Source: Armigeres subalbatus (Eukaryota > Arthropoda > Insecta > Diptera > Culicidae). From it: a DNA stretch of 64,000 bases. Below are positions 9,356 to 21,600 of the stretch, in pieces. The notes beneath the pieces were generated by a model. That model did not search any database. It saw only the letters and a program-made list of their open reading frames with translations, and had not been told where the DNA came from. Each line of letters starts with the position of its first letter. Position 1 is the first letter of the stretch. Position numbers and translations under genes: made by a program. The stretch covers positions 5,117,533-5,181,532 of the forward strand of contig NC_085139.1 of assembly GCF_024139115.2 (NCBI RefSeq), in the 5' to 3' direction.

Positions 9356-11759
9356 GAAGGAATTTCTGGAGGAACATCCGAAGGAATTCCTGGAGGAACT
9401 TCCGGAGGAATTCATGGAGGAACTTCCGGAGGAATTCCTGGAGGAACTTCCGGAGGAATTCCTGGAGGAACTTCCGGAGGAATTTCTGGAGGAACTTCCG
9501 GAGGAATTCCTGGAGGAACTTCTGGAGGAATTCCTGGAGGAACTTCTGGAGGAATTCCTGGAGGAACTTCCGGAGGAATTCCTGGAGGAACTTCCGGAGG
9601 AATTCCTGGAGGAACTTCCGGAGGAATTCCTGGAGGAACTTCCGGAGGAATTCCTGGAGGAACTTCCGGAGGAATTCCTGGAGGAACTTCCGGAGGAATT
9701 CCTGGAGGAGATTCCTGGAGGAACTTCTGGAGGAACTCCTGAAGGAACTTCCGGAGGAATTTACGGAGGAATTCCTGGAGGAACTTTCGGAGGAATTCCT
9801 GAAGGAACTTCCGGAGAAATTCCTGGAAGAACTTCCGGGGGAATTCCTGGAGGAACTTCCGGAGGAATTCCTGGAGGAACTTCCGGAGGAATTCCTGGAG
9901 GAACTTCCGGAGGAATTCCTGGAGGAACTTCCGGAGGAATTCCTGGAGGAACTTCCGGAGGAATTCCTGGAGGAACTTCCGGAGGAATTCCTGGAGGAAC
10001 TTCCGGAGGAATTCCTGGAGGAACTTCCGGAGGAATTCCTGGAGGAACTTCCGGAGGAATTCCTGGAGGAACTTCCGGAGGAATTCCTGGAGGAACTTCC
10101 GGAGGAATTCCTGGAGGAACTTCCGGAGGAATTCCTGGAGGAACTTCCGGAGGAATTCCTGGAGGAACTTCGGAGGAATTCCTGGAGGAACTTCCGGAGG
10201 AATTCCTGGAGGAACTTCCGGAGGAATTCCTGGAGGAACTTCCGGAGGAATTCCTGGAAGAACTTCCGGAGGAATTCCTGGAGGAACTTCCGGAGGAATT
10301 CCTGGAGGAACTTCCGGAGGAATTCCTGGAGGAACTTCCGGAGGAATTCCTGGAGGAACTTCCGGAGGAATTCCTGGAGGAACTTCCGGAGGAATTCCTG
10401 GAGGAACTTCCGGAGGAATTCCTGGAGGAACTTCCGGAGGAATTCCTGGAGGAACTTCCGGAGGAATTCCTGGAGGAACTTCCGGAGGAATTCCTGGAGG
10501 AACTTCCGGAGGAATTTCTGGTGGAACTTCCGGAGGAATTCCTGGAAGAACTTCTGAAGGAATTCCTGGAGGAACTTCCGGAGGAATTCCTGGAGGAACT
10601 TCCGGAGGAATTCCTGGAGGAACTTCCGGAGGAATTCCTGGAGGAACTTCCGGAGGAATTCCTGGAGGAACTTCCGGAGGAATTCCTGGAGGAACTTCCG
10701 GAGGAATTCCTGGAGGAACTTCCGGAGGAATTTCTGGTGGAACTTCCGGAGGAATTCCTGAAGGAACTTCCGGAGGAATTCCTGGAGGAACTTCCGGAGG
10801 AATTCCTGGAGGAACTTCCGGAGGAATTCCTGGAGGAACTTCCGGAGGAATTCCTGGAGGAACTTCCGGAGGAATTCCTGGAGGAACTTCCGGAGGAATT
10901 CCTGGAGGAACTTCCGGAGGAATTCCTGGAGGAACTTCCGGAGGAATTCCTGGAGGAACTTCCGTAGGAATTCCTGGAGGAACTTCCGTAGGAATTCCTG
11001 GAGGAACTTCCGTAGGAATTCCTGGAGGAACTTCCGGAGGAATTCCTGGAGGAACTTCCGGAGGAATTCCTGGAGGAGCTTCCGGAGGCATTCCTGGAGG
11101 AACTTCCGGAGGAATTCCTGGAGGAACTTCCGGAGGAATTCCTGGAGGAACTTCCGGAGGAATTCCTGGAGGAACTTCCGGAGGAATTCCTGGAGGAACT
11201 TCCGGAGGAATTCCTGGAGGAACTTCCGGAGGAATTCCTGGAGGAACTTCCGGAGGAATTCCTGGAGGAACTTCCGGAGGAATTCCTGGAAGAACTTCCG
11301 GAGGAATTCCTGGAGGAACTTCCGGAGGAATTCCTGGAGGAACTTCCGGAGGAATTCCTGGAGGAACTTCTGGAGGAATTCCTGGAGGAACGTCTGGAGG
11401 AATTCCTGGAGGAAATTCCGGAGGAATTCCTGGAGGAAATTCCGGAGGAATTCCTGGAGGAAATTCCGGAGGAATTCCTGGAGGAACTTCCGGAGGAATT
11501 CCTGGAGGAACTTCCGGAGGAATTCCTGGAGGAACTTCCGGAGGAATTCCTGGAGGAACTTCCGGAGGAATTCCTGGAGGAACTTCCGGAGGAATTCCTG
11601 GAGGAACTTCCGGAGGAATTCCTGGAGGAACTTCCGGAGGAATTCCTGGAGGAACTTCCGGAGGAATTCCTGGAGGAACTTCCGGAGGAATTCCTGGAGG
11701 AACTTCCGGAGGAATTCCTGGAGGAACTTCCGGAGGAATTCTTGGAGGAACTTCTGGAG
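9356..11759 (+). repeat. Homogeneous 24-bp satellite array (about 100 copies)
   Basis: The monomer is GGAGGAATTCCT + GGAGGAACTTCC, repeated almost without change over 2.4 kb. Because 24 is a multiple of 3 and the monomer contains no stop in any frame, all six frames are open. They read EEFLEELP, GGIPGGTS and RNSWRNFR on the plus strand and PPGIPPEV, KFLQEFLR and GSSSRNSS on the minus strand. Long frames of 608 (plus) and 886 (minus) codons are therefore expected artefacts. Rare variants (for example TTCCGTAGG at about 10965-11030 and GGAAATTCC at about 11410-11470) occur in short adjacent blocks, which is the pattern left by unequal exchange. Confidence 0.95.
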
Positions 11760-13450
11760 GAACTTCCAAAGGAACTCCTGGAGGAACTTCCAAAGGAACT
11801 CCTGGAGGAACTTCCAAAGGAACTCCTGGAGGAACTTCCAAAGGAACTCCTGGAGGAACTTCCAAAGGAACTCCTGGAGGAACTTCCGAAGGAATTCCAG
11901 GATGACCTTTCGGAAGAATACCTGGAGGAACTTCCGAAGGAATTTTCGCAGGAACTTCTGAAAAAAAATCCTGAAGGAACTTCTTAAGGAACTCCTGAAC
12001 TTCCGAAGGAATGTAGAGGAACTTCCGGAGGGGCTTCTGGAGGAACTTCCGGAGGAGCTCCTGGAGGAACATCTGGAAGAACTTCTGTAGGAATTTCCGG
12101 AGGAACTCTTGGAGGAATTACTGGAGGAACTTCCGAAGGAATCTTGAGAAGAAATTTGTGGAGGAGTATTCGGAGGAATTCCTGGTGGAACTCCCTTAGG
12201 AATTTCATGAGGAACTTTTGGAGGAATTTCCTGAGGAACTCTTAGAGGAACATCCGGAGGAACTTTTGGAGGAACTCTTGGGGAAGCTTACGAAGGAACT
12301 TCCGAAAGATTTTTTGCAGGAACTTTTGAAGAAATTCCTGAAGGAACTTCCGAAGAAATTACTGGAGGAACTTTCGAAAGAATGTCCGATGGAATTACTG
12401 GAGGAACTTCCGAAGAAATCTTGAGGAGCTTGCGGAGGAATTCCTGGACAAATTCGTGGAGAAGCATTCGGAGGAATTGTTAGAGGATCTTCCGGAGGAT
12501 CTTTTGGAGGAACTTTCGAAGGTACTCTTGAAAGAACTTTTTTTTGCAGGAACTTCCGGAGAAATTCCTGGAGGATTTTCCGGATGAACTGCTGGAGGAA
12601 CTTCCGGAAGAACTCCTGGAGGAACTTTCGGAGGAACTCATGGAGGAACTTCCGGAAGAACTTCTGTAGGAATTTCCGGAGGAACTCGTGGAGGAATTTC
12701 CGAAGGAACTCTTGGAGGAATTTCCGAAGGAATTCTTGAAGGAACTTTCGAAAGAATTTTGAGGAACATCCGGTGGAATTCCTGGAGGAATTCAAGGAGG
12801 AGCTTTCTTAGGAATTCCTGGTGCATCTCCATGCGGAATTTCTTGAGGAACTCTTGGGGGAACGGAGGAAATCGTGGAGGAACTTCCGAAGGAATTTTTG
12901 CAGGAGCTTTTGAAGGAATTTCTGAAGGAACTTCAAGGAATTCCTGGAGGATTTTCAGAAGGAAATACTGAAGAAACTTCCGAAGAAATCTTGAAGAACT
13001 TCTGGAGGAATTTCTGGAAGAACTTATGGAGGAATTTCTGGAGGAACTTCCGTAGGAATTCCTCGAACAATTTCTGGAGCCACTTCCGAAGAAACTTTCG
13101 GAAGAAGCGCTGGAAGAACCCCGAAGGAATTTGTGGAGGCACTTTCGACTTTATTTTGTGTTTTTTTTTTCATCGCAATTAAGTACAACAAAACGGAGCT
13201 TCCTGAGAACTTTTTGGAGGATTTTCCGGAGGAATTCATTGACAAACTTCCTGAGGAACTTCCGAAGAAATTTCTGGAGAATCTTCATGTAGGAACTTCC
13301 GATAGAATTGCTGGAGTTTTCTCCAGAGGAACATCCGGAGCGATTTCAGCAAAAACTTCCGAAATAATTTCTTGATGAAATTTCAGTGCGATTTCTGAAG
13401 GAACTTTCGAAGGGATTTGTGGTGGATCTTCTGGAGAAATTGGTGATGGA
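11760..13450 (+). repeat. Diverged flank of the 24-bp satellite
   Basis: The monomer shifts first to a homogeneous variant block (CTTCCAAAGGAACTCCTGGA, about 11762-11885) and then to increasingly mutated copies until about 13450. Homogeneous centre and decayed edge fit satellite turnover by unequal crossing-over. Confidence 0.9.
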
Positions 13451-13799
13451 GCTTCTGTTCAAGCTTTATCAATGACGGAATAAAGAAGTCCTACTGTAGC
13501 AGATTGGTAGCAGCCTCATAACAATTGCCGTCATAAAATTCCAACATTTGTGGTCGAATATGCGTATGTATTCCTGTGAATTGCTTCGCATTTATTGTTT
13601 CTAGCTACTGCAATATGTGTTCAGCTAAAAATGTATGCCATTATGAAGTCTATAAAATCATCTTTAAAAAAATAAGAATTTCCTCAAAACTTGAAACGTT
13701 ATATGAAACCTGTCCGGCAAATCCGCATGCATTGCGTTTTGCAACTGCGGCAATGATGCGGAATTTTTTAGTATGTACAAACCGTCGACAAACCGCTTG

Positions 13800-13825
13800 C
13801 CGTTGCCGCACTCCATTGCGTTTCC
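13800..13825 (-). repeat. Right 26-bp terminal inverted repeat
   Basis: Exact reverse complement of 9295-9320. BEL/Pao homology resumes immediately to its right. Confidence 0.75.
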
Positions 13826-14010
13826 CCCTTTACCCATATCACGACGCTCGTCCCCAATTTTGAATAGGAACAAAGCATCCGCATTTGGGTTTAACCTCAA
13901 GAGTCGCGAAGGAAAATTCGATGAACCGATTGCAACCAAAACTCGTCAAGGCTGGACCATTTGTGGCAACCTGGGATCTGGAGATGCTCCGAGCATGTTT
14001 CATTGCAGCT
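13826..14010 (+). pseudogene. BEL/Pao pol fossil, protease-RT linker, part 2
   Basis: Immediately after the right inverted end the plus strand encodes a YPYHDARPQF segment, a stop, IGTKHPHLGL, then after a frameshift EPIATKTRQGWTICG. This is the conserved stretch between protease and reverse transcriptase in Pao elements, and it follows the part that ends at 9294. At least one stop and one frameshift make it non-functional. The reverse transcriptase expected downstream is not recognisable. Confidence 0.7.
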
Positions 14011-15398
14011 TCCAAGTGTGCTAATCAAACGAATGGTCTAACGATGATCTGCAACAAGCGATTTTATTCTTCTAATTCTACCTGCTCCTTCCTCTTCCTT
14101 CTTTTTATCATCTACTTTTTTCGATTTCATATTTTCCTCTACTTAGAACTTCTCACTTCTCATTCCTCGCTGCTCATTTTCCACATCTGACTCATTGTTG
14201 TTCTAAGTAAAAATATTTGTAGTTCGACCAAATGATATCGTCTGAGCTCTGAAGCATCCTTCAAAAATCATCATGAACAAAATATAATATTATTTCAAAT
14301 GGATTTTCTATATTGCCCAAAATTAGAACACGGAAGATCTGAAAAAGTCATCCCCCTGTTCCCAATCTCGGCTGCTCCTATGCTCTGACCTACCTTACAA
14401 ATATACACTCTTATTTCATCTAGAAAGATCAAAACATTCAAGTGTACAATGCACTCGTTCAGGGTGATCTACTTTGCATAGCGTAGCATCTTGCATAGCG
14501 GAAGAAATTTTCCAGAAATGCGCGCAAAACATTTCAAATTCTTTCTGCCCTCCGATGATGTGCATTGAACCGCATGAACAACGTCTCATCCTACCTGATC
14601 CGATAAAATGCACACGCGGAAGAAAACCTGTCCCCATGTCACTATGGCAGAATGCAACCTTCCGTCGGGTCAGGTTGAAGTCGCTTCGAACGAGGCTTGC
14701 TATAAAGTGCACAATAATTCATGCAATTGCTGTACACTATACAGTAGGTCGCAATGTTGGTCGTCGTCGTCGTTGTTTGTTATCGAATGGAAATGCATTG
14801 ATTGGAGGAACTATTGGCGTCGCACACTGGGATGGGTATGTTGACTGGTCAAAAAATGACTCCAAGAGAAAAGACATGTAAAAATCATTGCAGAACAACA
14901 TGAACAGCAGTCCTAAAACATTCCTAAGTCAACAATGAAATCTATTATCAACGGATCGAATGGATCTCGTTAGTTGAGTTGAGCGACCTCGCACACATAG
15001 TACGTGAACGTGATGATGCTTACAGTAATTGGAGCAATTCGTAGTCCCGGATTATTACCTATGCATTTTTTCTACTGTGAACCACTGTAGGACGACGCTT
15101 GACGTCCGGTTGCGAGCACCTCTCGTGCCGCTGGATCACACGAACATTTTCGAGCAGTTCCCTGCCCGCGAGAACGTTCGCCGGTGCTGCAAAGCGACAA
15201 AGTCAGCAGCACCCAATAGAACAGCACTGTTTACAGATGTAATCTTCCCCCGGAGGGGTTGATTCGCCGATAACAACACAGCGAGATGTCGGAGGAGGAA
15301 CTCGATCCTCACGCGCACGCGGTGGAGGAGGCGATGACGTTGCTGCCGGTCCGGTGTGTGCCGGAGCCTGATGAACTTGATAAAATCTTGAACTTGGC
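14011..15398. other. Lipase upstream region, no gene recognised
   Basis: A pyrimidine-rich stretch (14060-14180) and otherwise anonymous DNA. Frames of 98-137 codons on either strand show no domain. The last few hundred bases are relatively GC-rich and directly precede the lipase first exon, so proximal promoter elements should lie here. Confidence 0.5.
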
Positions 15399-15433
15399 TC
15401 AGTTCTGATCAGAACGTTGCCTCGGCGGTTGTC
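15399..15433 (+). promoter_or_regulatory. Possible Inr/DPE core promoter of the lipase gene
   Basis: TCAGTT at 15399-15404 fits the arthropod initiator (TCAGTY), 106 bp upstream of the lipase ATG. GGTTG at 15427-15431 fits the downstream promoter element consensus but sits at +27 instead of +28. No TATA box is evident at the expected distance. This is inference from short motifs only. Confidence 0.3.
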
Positions 15434-15506
15434 TACCCGGTCGTAGTTCGATACGCGATTTACTGTTTGTTTTTCGGATCCTATATTTTCCTTACGACAC
15501 AACAAC

Positions 15507-15677
15507 ATGGGAGCATTTCGATGCTGGTGCTTGCTATTTTCGGCGGTTGTGGTATTGAACGGTGCAGTTTTAGGATATCCAGATGAAGATGATTTTTCAA
15601 AAAGAGAAAACGACATTCAAACGGACCAGGAAGATAATTGGTTTCAAATCGATGATACTGATGGAGACTTAACAGTT
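15507..15677 (+). CDS. Lipase exon 1: signal peptide and acidic propeptide
   Basis: 57 codons starting at ATG 15507, context AACAACATGG, followed by donor GTT|GTAAGT at 15677/15678. Residues 1-23 are a classical signal peptide (Arg5, hydrophobic core LLFSAVVVL, likely cut after VLG). Residues 24-56 are very acidic (PDEDD, DDTDGD) and look like a propeptide. Linking this exon to the lipase 20 kb downstream rests on three things: phase match, the missing N-terminus of exon 2, and the family's habit of placing a short acidic segment before the conserved PELI..YGY block. Confidence 0.8.
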
Positions 15678-18600
15678 GTAAGTAAAATGCCACATTAGGA
15701 AGGTGTGTAACTTTTTTCTGTATATGGTTTATCTTTAACGTTTTATCTTTTATCACCTTAATCGCATACCTAAATGTACCAAAAGTCTAAGCGATCACGA
15801 TAAAAACAATGTTCTGACAGATTGTTAGTAGAGAGTCCACCCAGGATTTCTTTAATCTCGAAAATCCCGGGATAAGTAAAACAAAAAAAATACTTATAAG
15901 GAACCAAATAAGGATAGGATACTTAATTCACGATACTTAAACATATCGCTAAAATTATCACAAAGCAGTTGTCTTTTTTCGAGTGTCAGGGAATTAAATG
16001 CCGATATTGTTGATACAAAACAATTAAATCGATTTCTACCAACAGTTAAGGTAGTTTTAAAATTTTATGAATGTCTACTCTAAGACGCGAACGTTACTTT
16101 CCGATTGAAGCAGCAAGAGCAATTGTTTGTTGTGAGAGCCCCACCGTTTTCGCACGACATTAATTATAATCCGTGTAAATCCATATGACCTAATTCACTA
16201 TGCGGAATACTCGCTAATGTAAGGAATTTACAATACAGAGAAAACACTGATTTGCTATGTGATTGCAAGTCTACATTAAACAAATTGTTTCATAAAAGGA
16301 ACTTTTTTAAAACTAAACATCTTGAATTTGATGGGCTCTGCCTTCAAGCAATGTTTTTAGTGGTACCTATTTTATTAGAAGCAAATTAGTTAGAAAAGCA
16401 GCTTATGCTTTAGTGAAAAAAACTTTCAGTAAATGTCGGAATCACCGCTTAGCCTTACGAGAAAAGACGTAGGATTGCCAATCTGGAGATTGTGTGTTCG
16501 ATTCTGGGTCCGGCGTAAGATGTTTTTGAGTGAAAAAACTCAGCCCGAAAAATGAGTGACACGTTTTTACGCGATTATGCCGTAAACGAAGTATTTTGGC
16601 CATAACATCCGATTTCATAGTCCGATCATGTCCGATTATCAATAGGAAACAATGGAACACGATTCTGCGTCGAATGCAACTTGTTGCGAGCAAACCGGTT
16701 GAGGATAAGTGCCCGAAAAATGAGTGACACTTTTTTACGCGATTATTCCGTAAAAACCCTGATTAATCCACCTAGCGGTGATGGAGCCTTTCTCGTGAAT
16801 TATAAAAATAGTATTTTGGCCATTACTTTCGAGCCCATAGTCCGATTTGATTTCAATAGGAAACAATGGTAGAGTATTCTGCGTCGAATGCAACTTGTTC
16901 CGAATAAATTGGTTAAGGATAAGTGCCTGAAAAATAAGTGACATTTTTTACTCAATTTTTCTATAAAAAAGTGGTATTTTGGCCGTAACTTCCGAGCACA
17001 ATAGGAAACAATGGTAGAGTATCCTGCGTCGAATGCAACTTGTTGCGAGTAAATCGGTTAAGGATATCCCCTTTAAGTGAGGGACGTCTCGGTACTCGAA
17101 TTTGGAAGTTGCATGAATTCTTGAAAATGATGAAGAAGATAAATAAAATGATGATGTATGTAAAGGAAAGTCCACCAAGCAGAGCCCAGAATTTGAATTG
17201 GATTTTGTGTTGTTCCAGGTAGACATGTTTAATTTTTCTCCTATTTCCGAGAGTTTCGTTATTGATTGTTGATATGTCCAAATCGTGATGATAATTCCAT
17301 TTGATCTTGATATTATGGAATGCTCCAGAGATGACATCGCTTTTGCGGACAATTTCGTCCTTTTGGAACGTTTGGTTGTTTAGGGTTATGGAACAATTTG
17401 AAAATTTTATTAGGAAGTTCCCTTTCAGGGTGCTGTTATCTGGTTCACAGTTATTATATAATATGTTATCTTGTGCGTTTTGAACAAGCAGAGTACCTTC
17501 TGTTATCAATAATTCGGTTGATGTATTGGAAAAACTTAAATTACATGTTGACTCTCTTCCAAAAATGAGAGAGTAGATACATAGATCATGAATCTCTCTC
17601 AGATATGCTGCTTTTTGGACAAACTCGTTTGGGTTATTTGTTCTGTATAGTATTTCCTTGTTCTTAATGACGTATTCCGGGAATTTAGAGATAATTTGTG
17701 TTTTGTGAGCTAGAGAATAAACTCGTACTATCGTATTTATTTCTTTATCCAAACGAGGAATATGGAGGATGTAGATTAATGTTTCGTGGTTCGCAGCAAA
17801 TTTTGGTACAACGTGTCGAAGTGATTCATATGGAATATCAACTTTTACTCATTGATTTTATAAAAGCGTTTTTATAAACGATATTTCCTCTATGGAAAGC
17901 ACTCTATGGGCAATGTTGGATGGTTTCCAAAGGATGATGGCGTCTTGGATGACTTTTGAAATCTTATTAATCGTGTCGATGTTTATTACCGTGATGATGA
18001 CTGAAACATCATTTACTATTTCATTCGTTTTTATACTGTTGATGATTTTGTTGATACTTTTTGTTAAATCGTAGATTTTTTTATTCAAGCGGTCGTTGAC
18101 ATCGAACTGTTGATTGTTTTGGAGGATTAACTCGTTCGTAGTTGAGTTAATAATACGCAAGTCCTGTGCGTCCGGCGAGCCTCTAGCTTTAGCCTCTAGC
18201 CATTTCCATGTAGTCCCTAATAGATCCTACCTTTTTGATATTTTTTGTTCTTCAGGTTTTATCTGCAGTAAGTTGTTATAAATTGTTTTCATTTTGTGCC
18301 TAATTATATCTCCTAACGGGTTGTCCCTGGCTAATTACATACATACAAAGATGAGTTCATGTAGTCAATGGATTCTTGCAAATTTGTAAGATTTATCGGG
18401 TGAGCAATTTTCAAGGTCCCTGTTTGAATTTTACATTCTCGTGTTTTGAGGAAAAGTATCGGATCTTTGTGGAGATTTTTAGGGTAAAGTAGGGATGATG
18501 CGGTCAGGAGCGGGAGTATGTAGATAAGTAGGAGGGATATCTAAAATGAGGAGAATTATAATGTAAGCTCTTCCTTTTCCGTTTTAACTTACTTTTATGT

Positions 18601-21600
18601 AACCGTATGTTTCTTCTGTCGACAACTGTTTTCTTTCTATTGGTTTTTACTATTTGTTTCTTATATTTTGGTTTTCTCTTATTGCGATTTCCTGGGATCC
18701 TGTTATAAATCGTTTCGTCTTCTCTAAAATTTGGTTCGGTTTCCCTATCCTTATTCCAGACATTTTTTTATTTATCACCAGACTAAGGCCGGAGTGGTCT
18801 ATTCTGCACATAAAAGTCTTCTCCATTCAGCTCGGTCCATGGATGCACTTCGCCAACCATGCAGTCTGCGGAGGGTTCGCAAATCGTCATCCACCTGATC
18901 GATCCACCTTGCCCGTTGTGCACTTCGTCTTCTTGTTCCTTTCGGATCGATGTCGAGAACCATTTTCACCGGATTGCTGTCCGACATTCTGGCTACGTGC
19001 CCGGCCCACCGCAGTCTTCCTGAGTAGCACACGTGTGACATATCAGTCACAGTCACTGTGACTCATATGCGACCAAATCCAGTCTCATTGGAGTTGCTGC
19101 AACCAAATCTATCTGAACTGTGTTACTAGGGTTCCGATTTTCGCGGTGTGTGGATGGTTCTCCCAACAGCTGAGGCAACTTGTGGTTCTTTGGCTGCTCC
19201 ACATACCGTCCGCCATCTGCACCCCGCCATAGATGGTACGCAGCACTTTCCTCTGAAAACTCCCAGTGCGCGTTGGTCCTCCACGAGCATCGTCCAGGTC
19301 TCGTGTCCGTAGAGAACTACCGGTCTAATAATCGTTTTGTAGATAGTCAGTTTGGTACGGCGGCGAACTCTATTTGATCGGAGCGTCCTGCGGAAGCCAA
19401 AGTACCTACGATTTCCAGCCACTATGCGTCTTCGAATTTCTCTGCTGGTATCGTTATCGGCGGTCACCAGTGAGCCCAAGTACACGAATTCTTCAATCAC
19501 CTCGATTTCGTCACCACCGATAGAAACTCGTGGTGGGTGGCTTACATTGACCTCTCTTGAACCTCTTCCTATCATGTACTTCGTCTTCGACGTGTTGATT
19601 ACTAGTCCAATCCGTTTAGCTTCGCTTTTCAGTCTGATGTAGGATTCATCCATCTTCTCAAAGTTACGTGCCATAATATCTATGTCGTCGGCGAAGCCAA
19701 AAAGCTGGACGGTCTTATTGAAAATTGTACCACTCGTGTTAATCCCTGCTCTTCGTATTACCCCTTCCAAAGCGATGTTGAATAGCAGACACGAAAGACC
19801 ATCACCTTGCCGTAACCCTCTACGCGTTTCGAAGGAACTCGAGAATGCCCCTGAAACTCGAACTACCCACATCACCCGATCCATCGTCGCCTTGATCAAC
19901 CGTGTCAGTTTATCCGGAGATCCGTTTTCGTGCATTAGCTGCCATAGCTGGTCCTGGACGATTGTATCATATACGGTTTTGAAGTCGATAAATAGATGAT
20001 GTGTGGGCACGTTGTATTCGCGTCTTTTCTGCAATACCTAACGTATGGCGAACATGGCGTATGGCGGTCTGTGATAGGTCGTTCACCCATAAATCCCGCC
20101 TGGTACTGCCCCACGAACTCTCTTGCAATTGGTGTTAGTCGACGGCATACAATTTGGGAGAGTACCTTGTAGGCAGCGTTCAGAAATGTGATTGCGCGGT
20201 AGTTGCTACAATCCAGCTTATCGCCCTTTTTGTAGATGGGACACACGACACCTTCCATCCACTCCTGCGGTAGAACCTCATCCTCCCAAACCTTGGTAAT
20301 CACCCAGTGCAGCGCTCTAGCCAGTGCTTCACCACCGTGTTTAAACAGCTATCCTGGTAGTTGGTCAACTCTAGGGGCTTTGTTGTTTTTCAGCTAGCCG
20401 ATCTCCTCCTGGATTTCCTGGAGATTTGGAGCCGGAAGTCGCATGTCCTGCGCGCGTGCTCCTAGGTCCATCACCATACCGCCATCTTCGTCTGCGACAT
20501 CGCCATTCAGGTGCTCTTCGTAGTGCTGCCGCCACCTTTGGATCACCTCACGCTCGTTCGTAAGAAGGTTCCGGTGGCCGATTTGGTTTTCCGTTTCTTG
20601 GTAAGGTGATATGGCCTTGTGGATATTTCTGTGGGGAAAGAAGGTGCTTCGGAACCATTCCGCGGGAGGCTGCGAAGTTTATGCATCGTTGGCCGTTGTC
20701 ATTCGATACGGTGTGCAGACTATCCGGTCCGATGACCGGTCTATACATTTCCTCCCTTCCTACCTGTGCATTCATGTCACCGATGACGATTTTGACGTCC
20801 CGCAGTGGGCATCCATCGTATGTCTGCTCCAGCTGTGCGTAGAACGCTTCTTTCTCGTCGTCGGGTCTCCCTTCGTGTGGACAGCAGACATCATGCACGC
20901 GTACAAAAAAGTATGAGATTTAGCAACGACTGCTACGCGCACATAAAATTTAGCACACGCGAGTCTCACGAAGTTTGTGTACTTCACATTAACATTGGTG
21001 AGTCGCATTGAGACATCTCAATGCGATCAGCTCATGCGCTGTTTGCCATGGCCAACCTTTGCAAACAACAGCGGAGGTGCATAAAACAGCTTGGGCAGAA
21101 AATTTTCATTCAATAATATCGTTGCCTAAGTAACGCCAACTATGCATTCCTAGCGCATGAGATGAGTCTCATGAGGCGTACATTGAGACACACTCACTCA
21201 GTTATTTTATGCGCGCGCTAGCTTCTCTCGTCGCACAGATTCGGTGCTACGTGAGCTTTTGTAGCTCATGGCACACTGTCTCATCCATGTATACACGAGA
21301 ATTAAGAGACTCTGGTGGGCAGTGCACGTTGATGATGCTATAGTTGAAGAAACGGCCTTTTATCCTCAACTTGCACATTCTTGCATTGATTGGCCACCCA
21401 ATCACGCGTTGGCGCATCTTTCCCAGCACTATGAAACCGGTTCCCAGCTCGTTGGTGGTGCCACAGCTTTGGTAGAAGGTAGCCGCTCGATGCCCGCTTT
21501 TCCACACTTTCTGTCCTGTCCAGCAGATTTCCTGCAGCGCTACGACATCGAAGTTGCGGGGATGTAATTCATCGTAGATTATCCTATCGCAACCTGCGAA

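Larger units (their letters stand above)
9295..13825. mobile_element. TIR-bounded 4.5-kb insertion carrying the 24-bp satellite
   Basis: A 26-nt sequence at 9295-9320 (GGAAACGCAATGGAGTGCGG then CAACGG) recurs exactly as its reverse complement at 13800-13825. BEL/Pao pol homology runs up to the left end and resumes right after the right end, so this block interrupts that gene. Inside are the 24-bp satellite (about 9356-13450) and about 350 bp of A/T-rich DNA. No transposase is visible, so it would be a non-autonomous element that captured or expanded a satellite. I could not identify a clear target duplication. Confidence 0.6.

Noticed and set aside
9141..10967. 608-codon plus-strand frame with a unique N-terminus, as a repeat protein gene
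   Set aside because: The N-terminal part is a BEL/Pao fossil read in a shifted frame, and the rest is the 24-bp satellite, open in every frame.
9412..12072. 886-codon minus-strand Pro-rich frame as an elastin- or silk-like gene
   Set aside because: Same satellite. No signal peptide, promoter, introns or codon-usage asymmetry; the opposite strand is equally open.
14416..14881. Opposing 98- and 135-codon frames upstream of the lipase as genes
   Set aside because: No domain, no splice support, overlapping on both strands.
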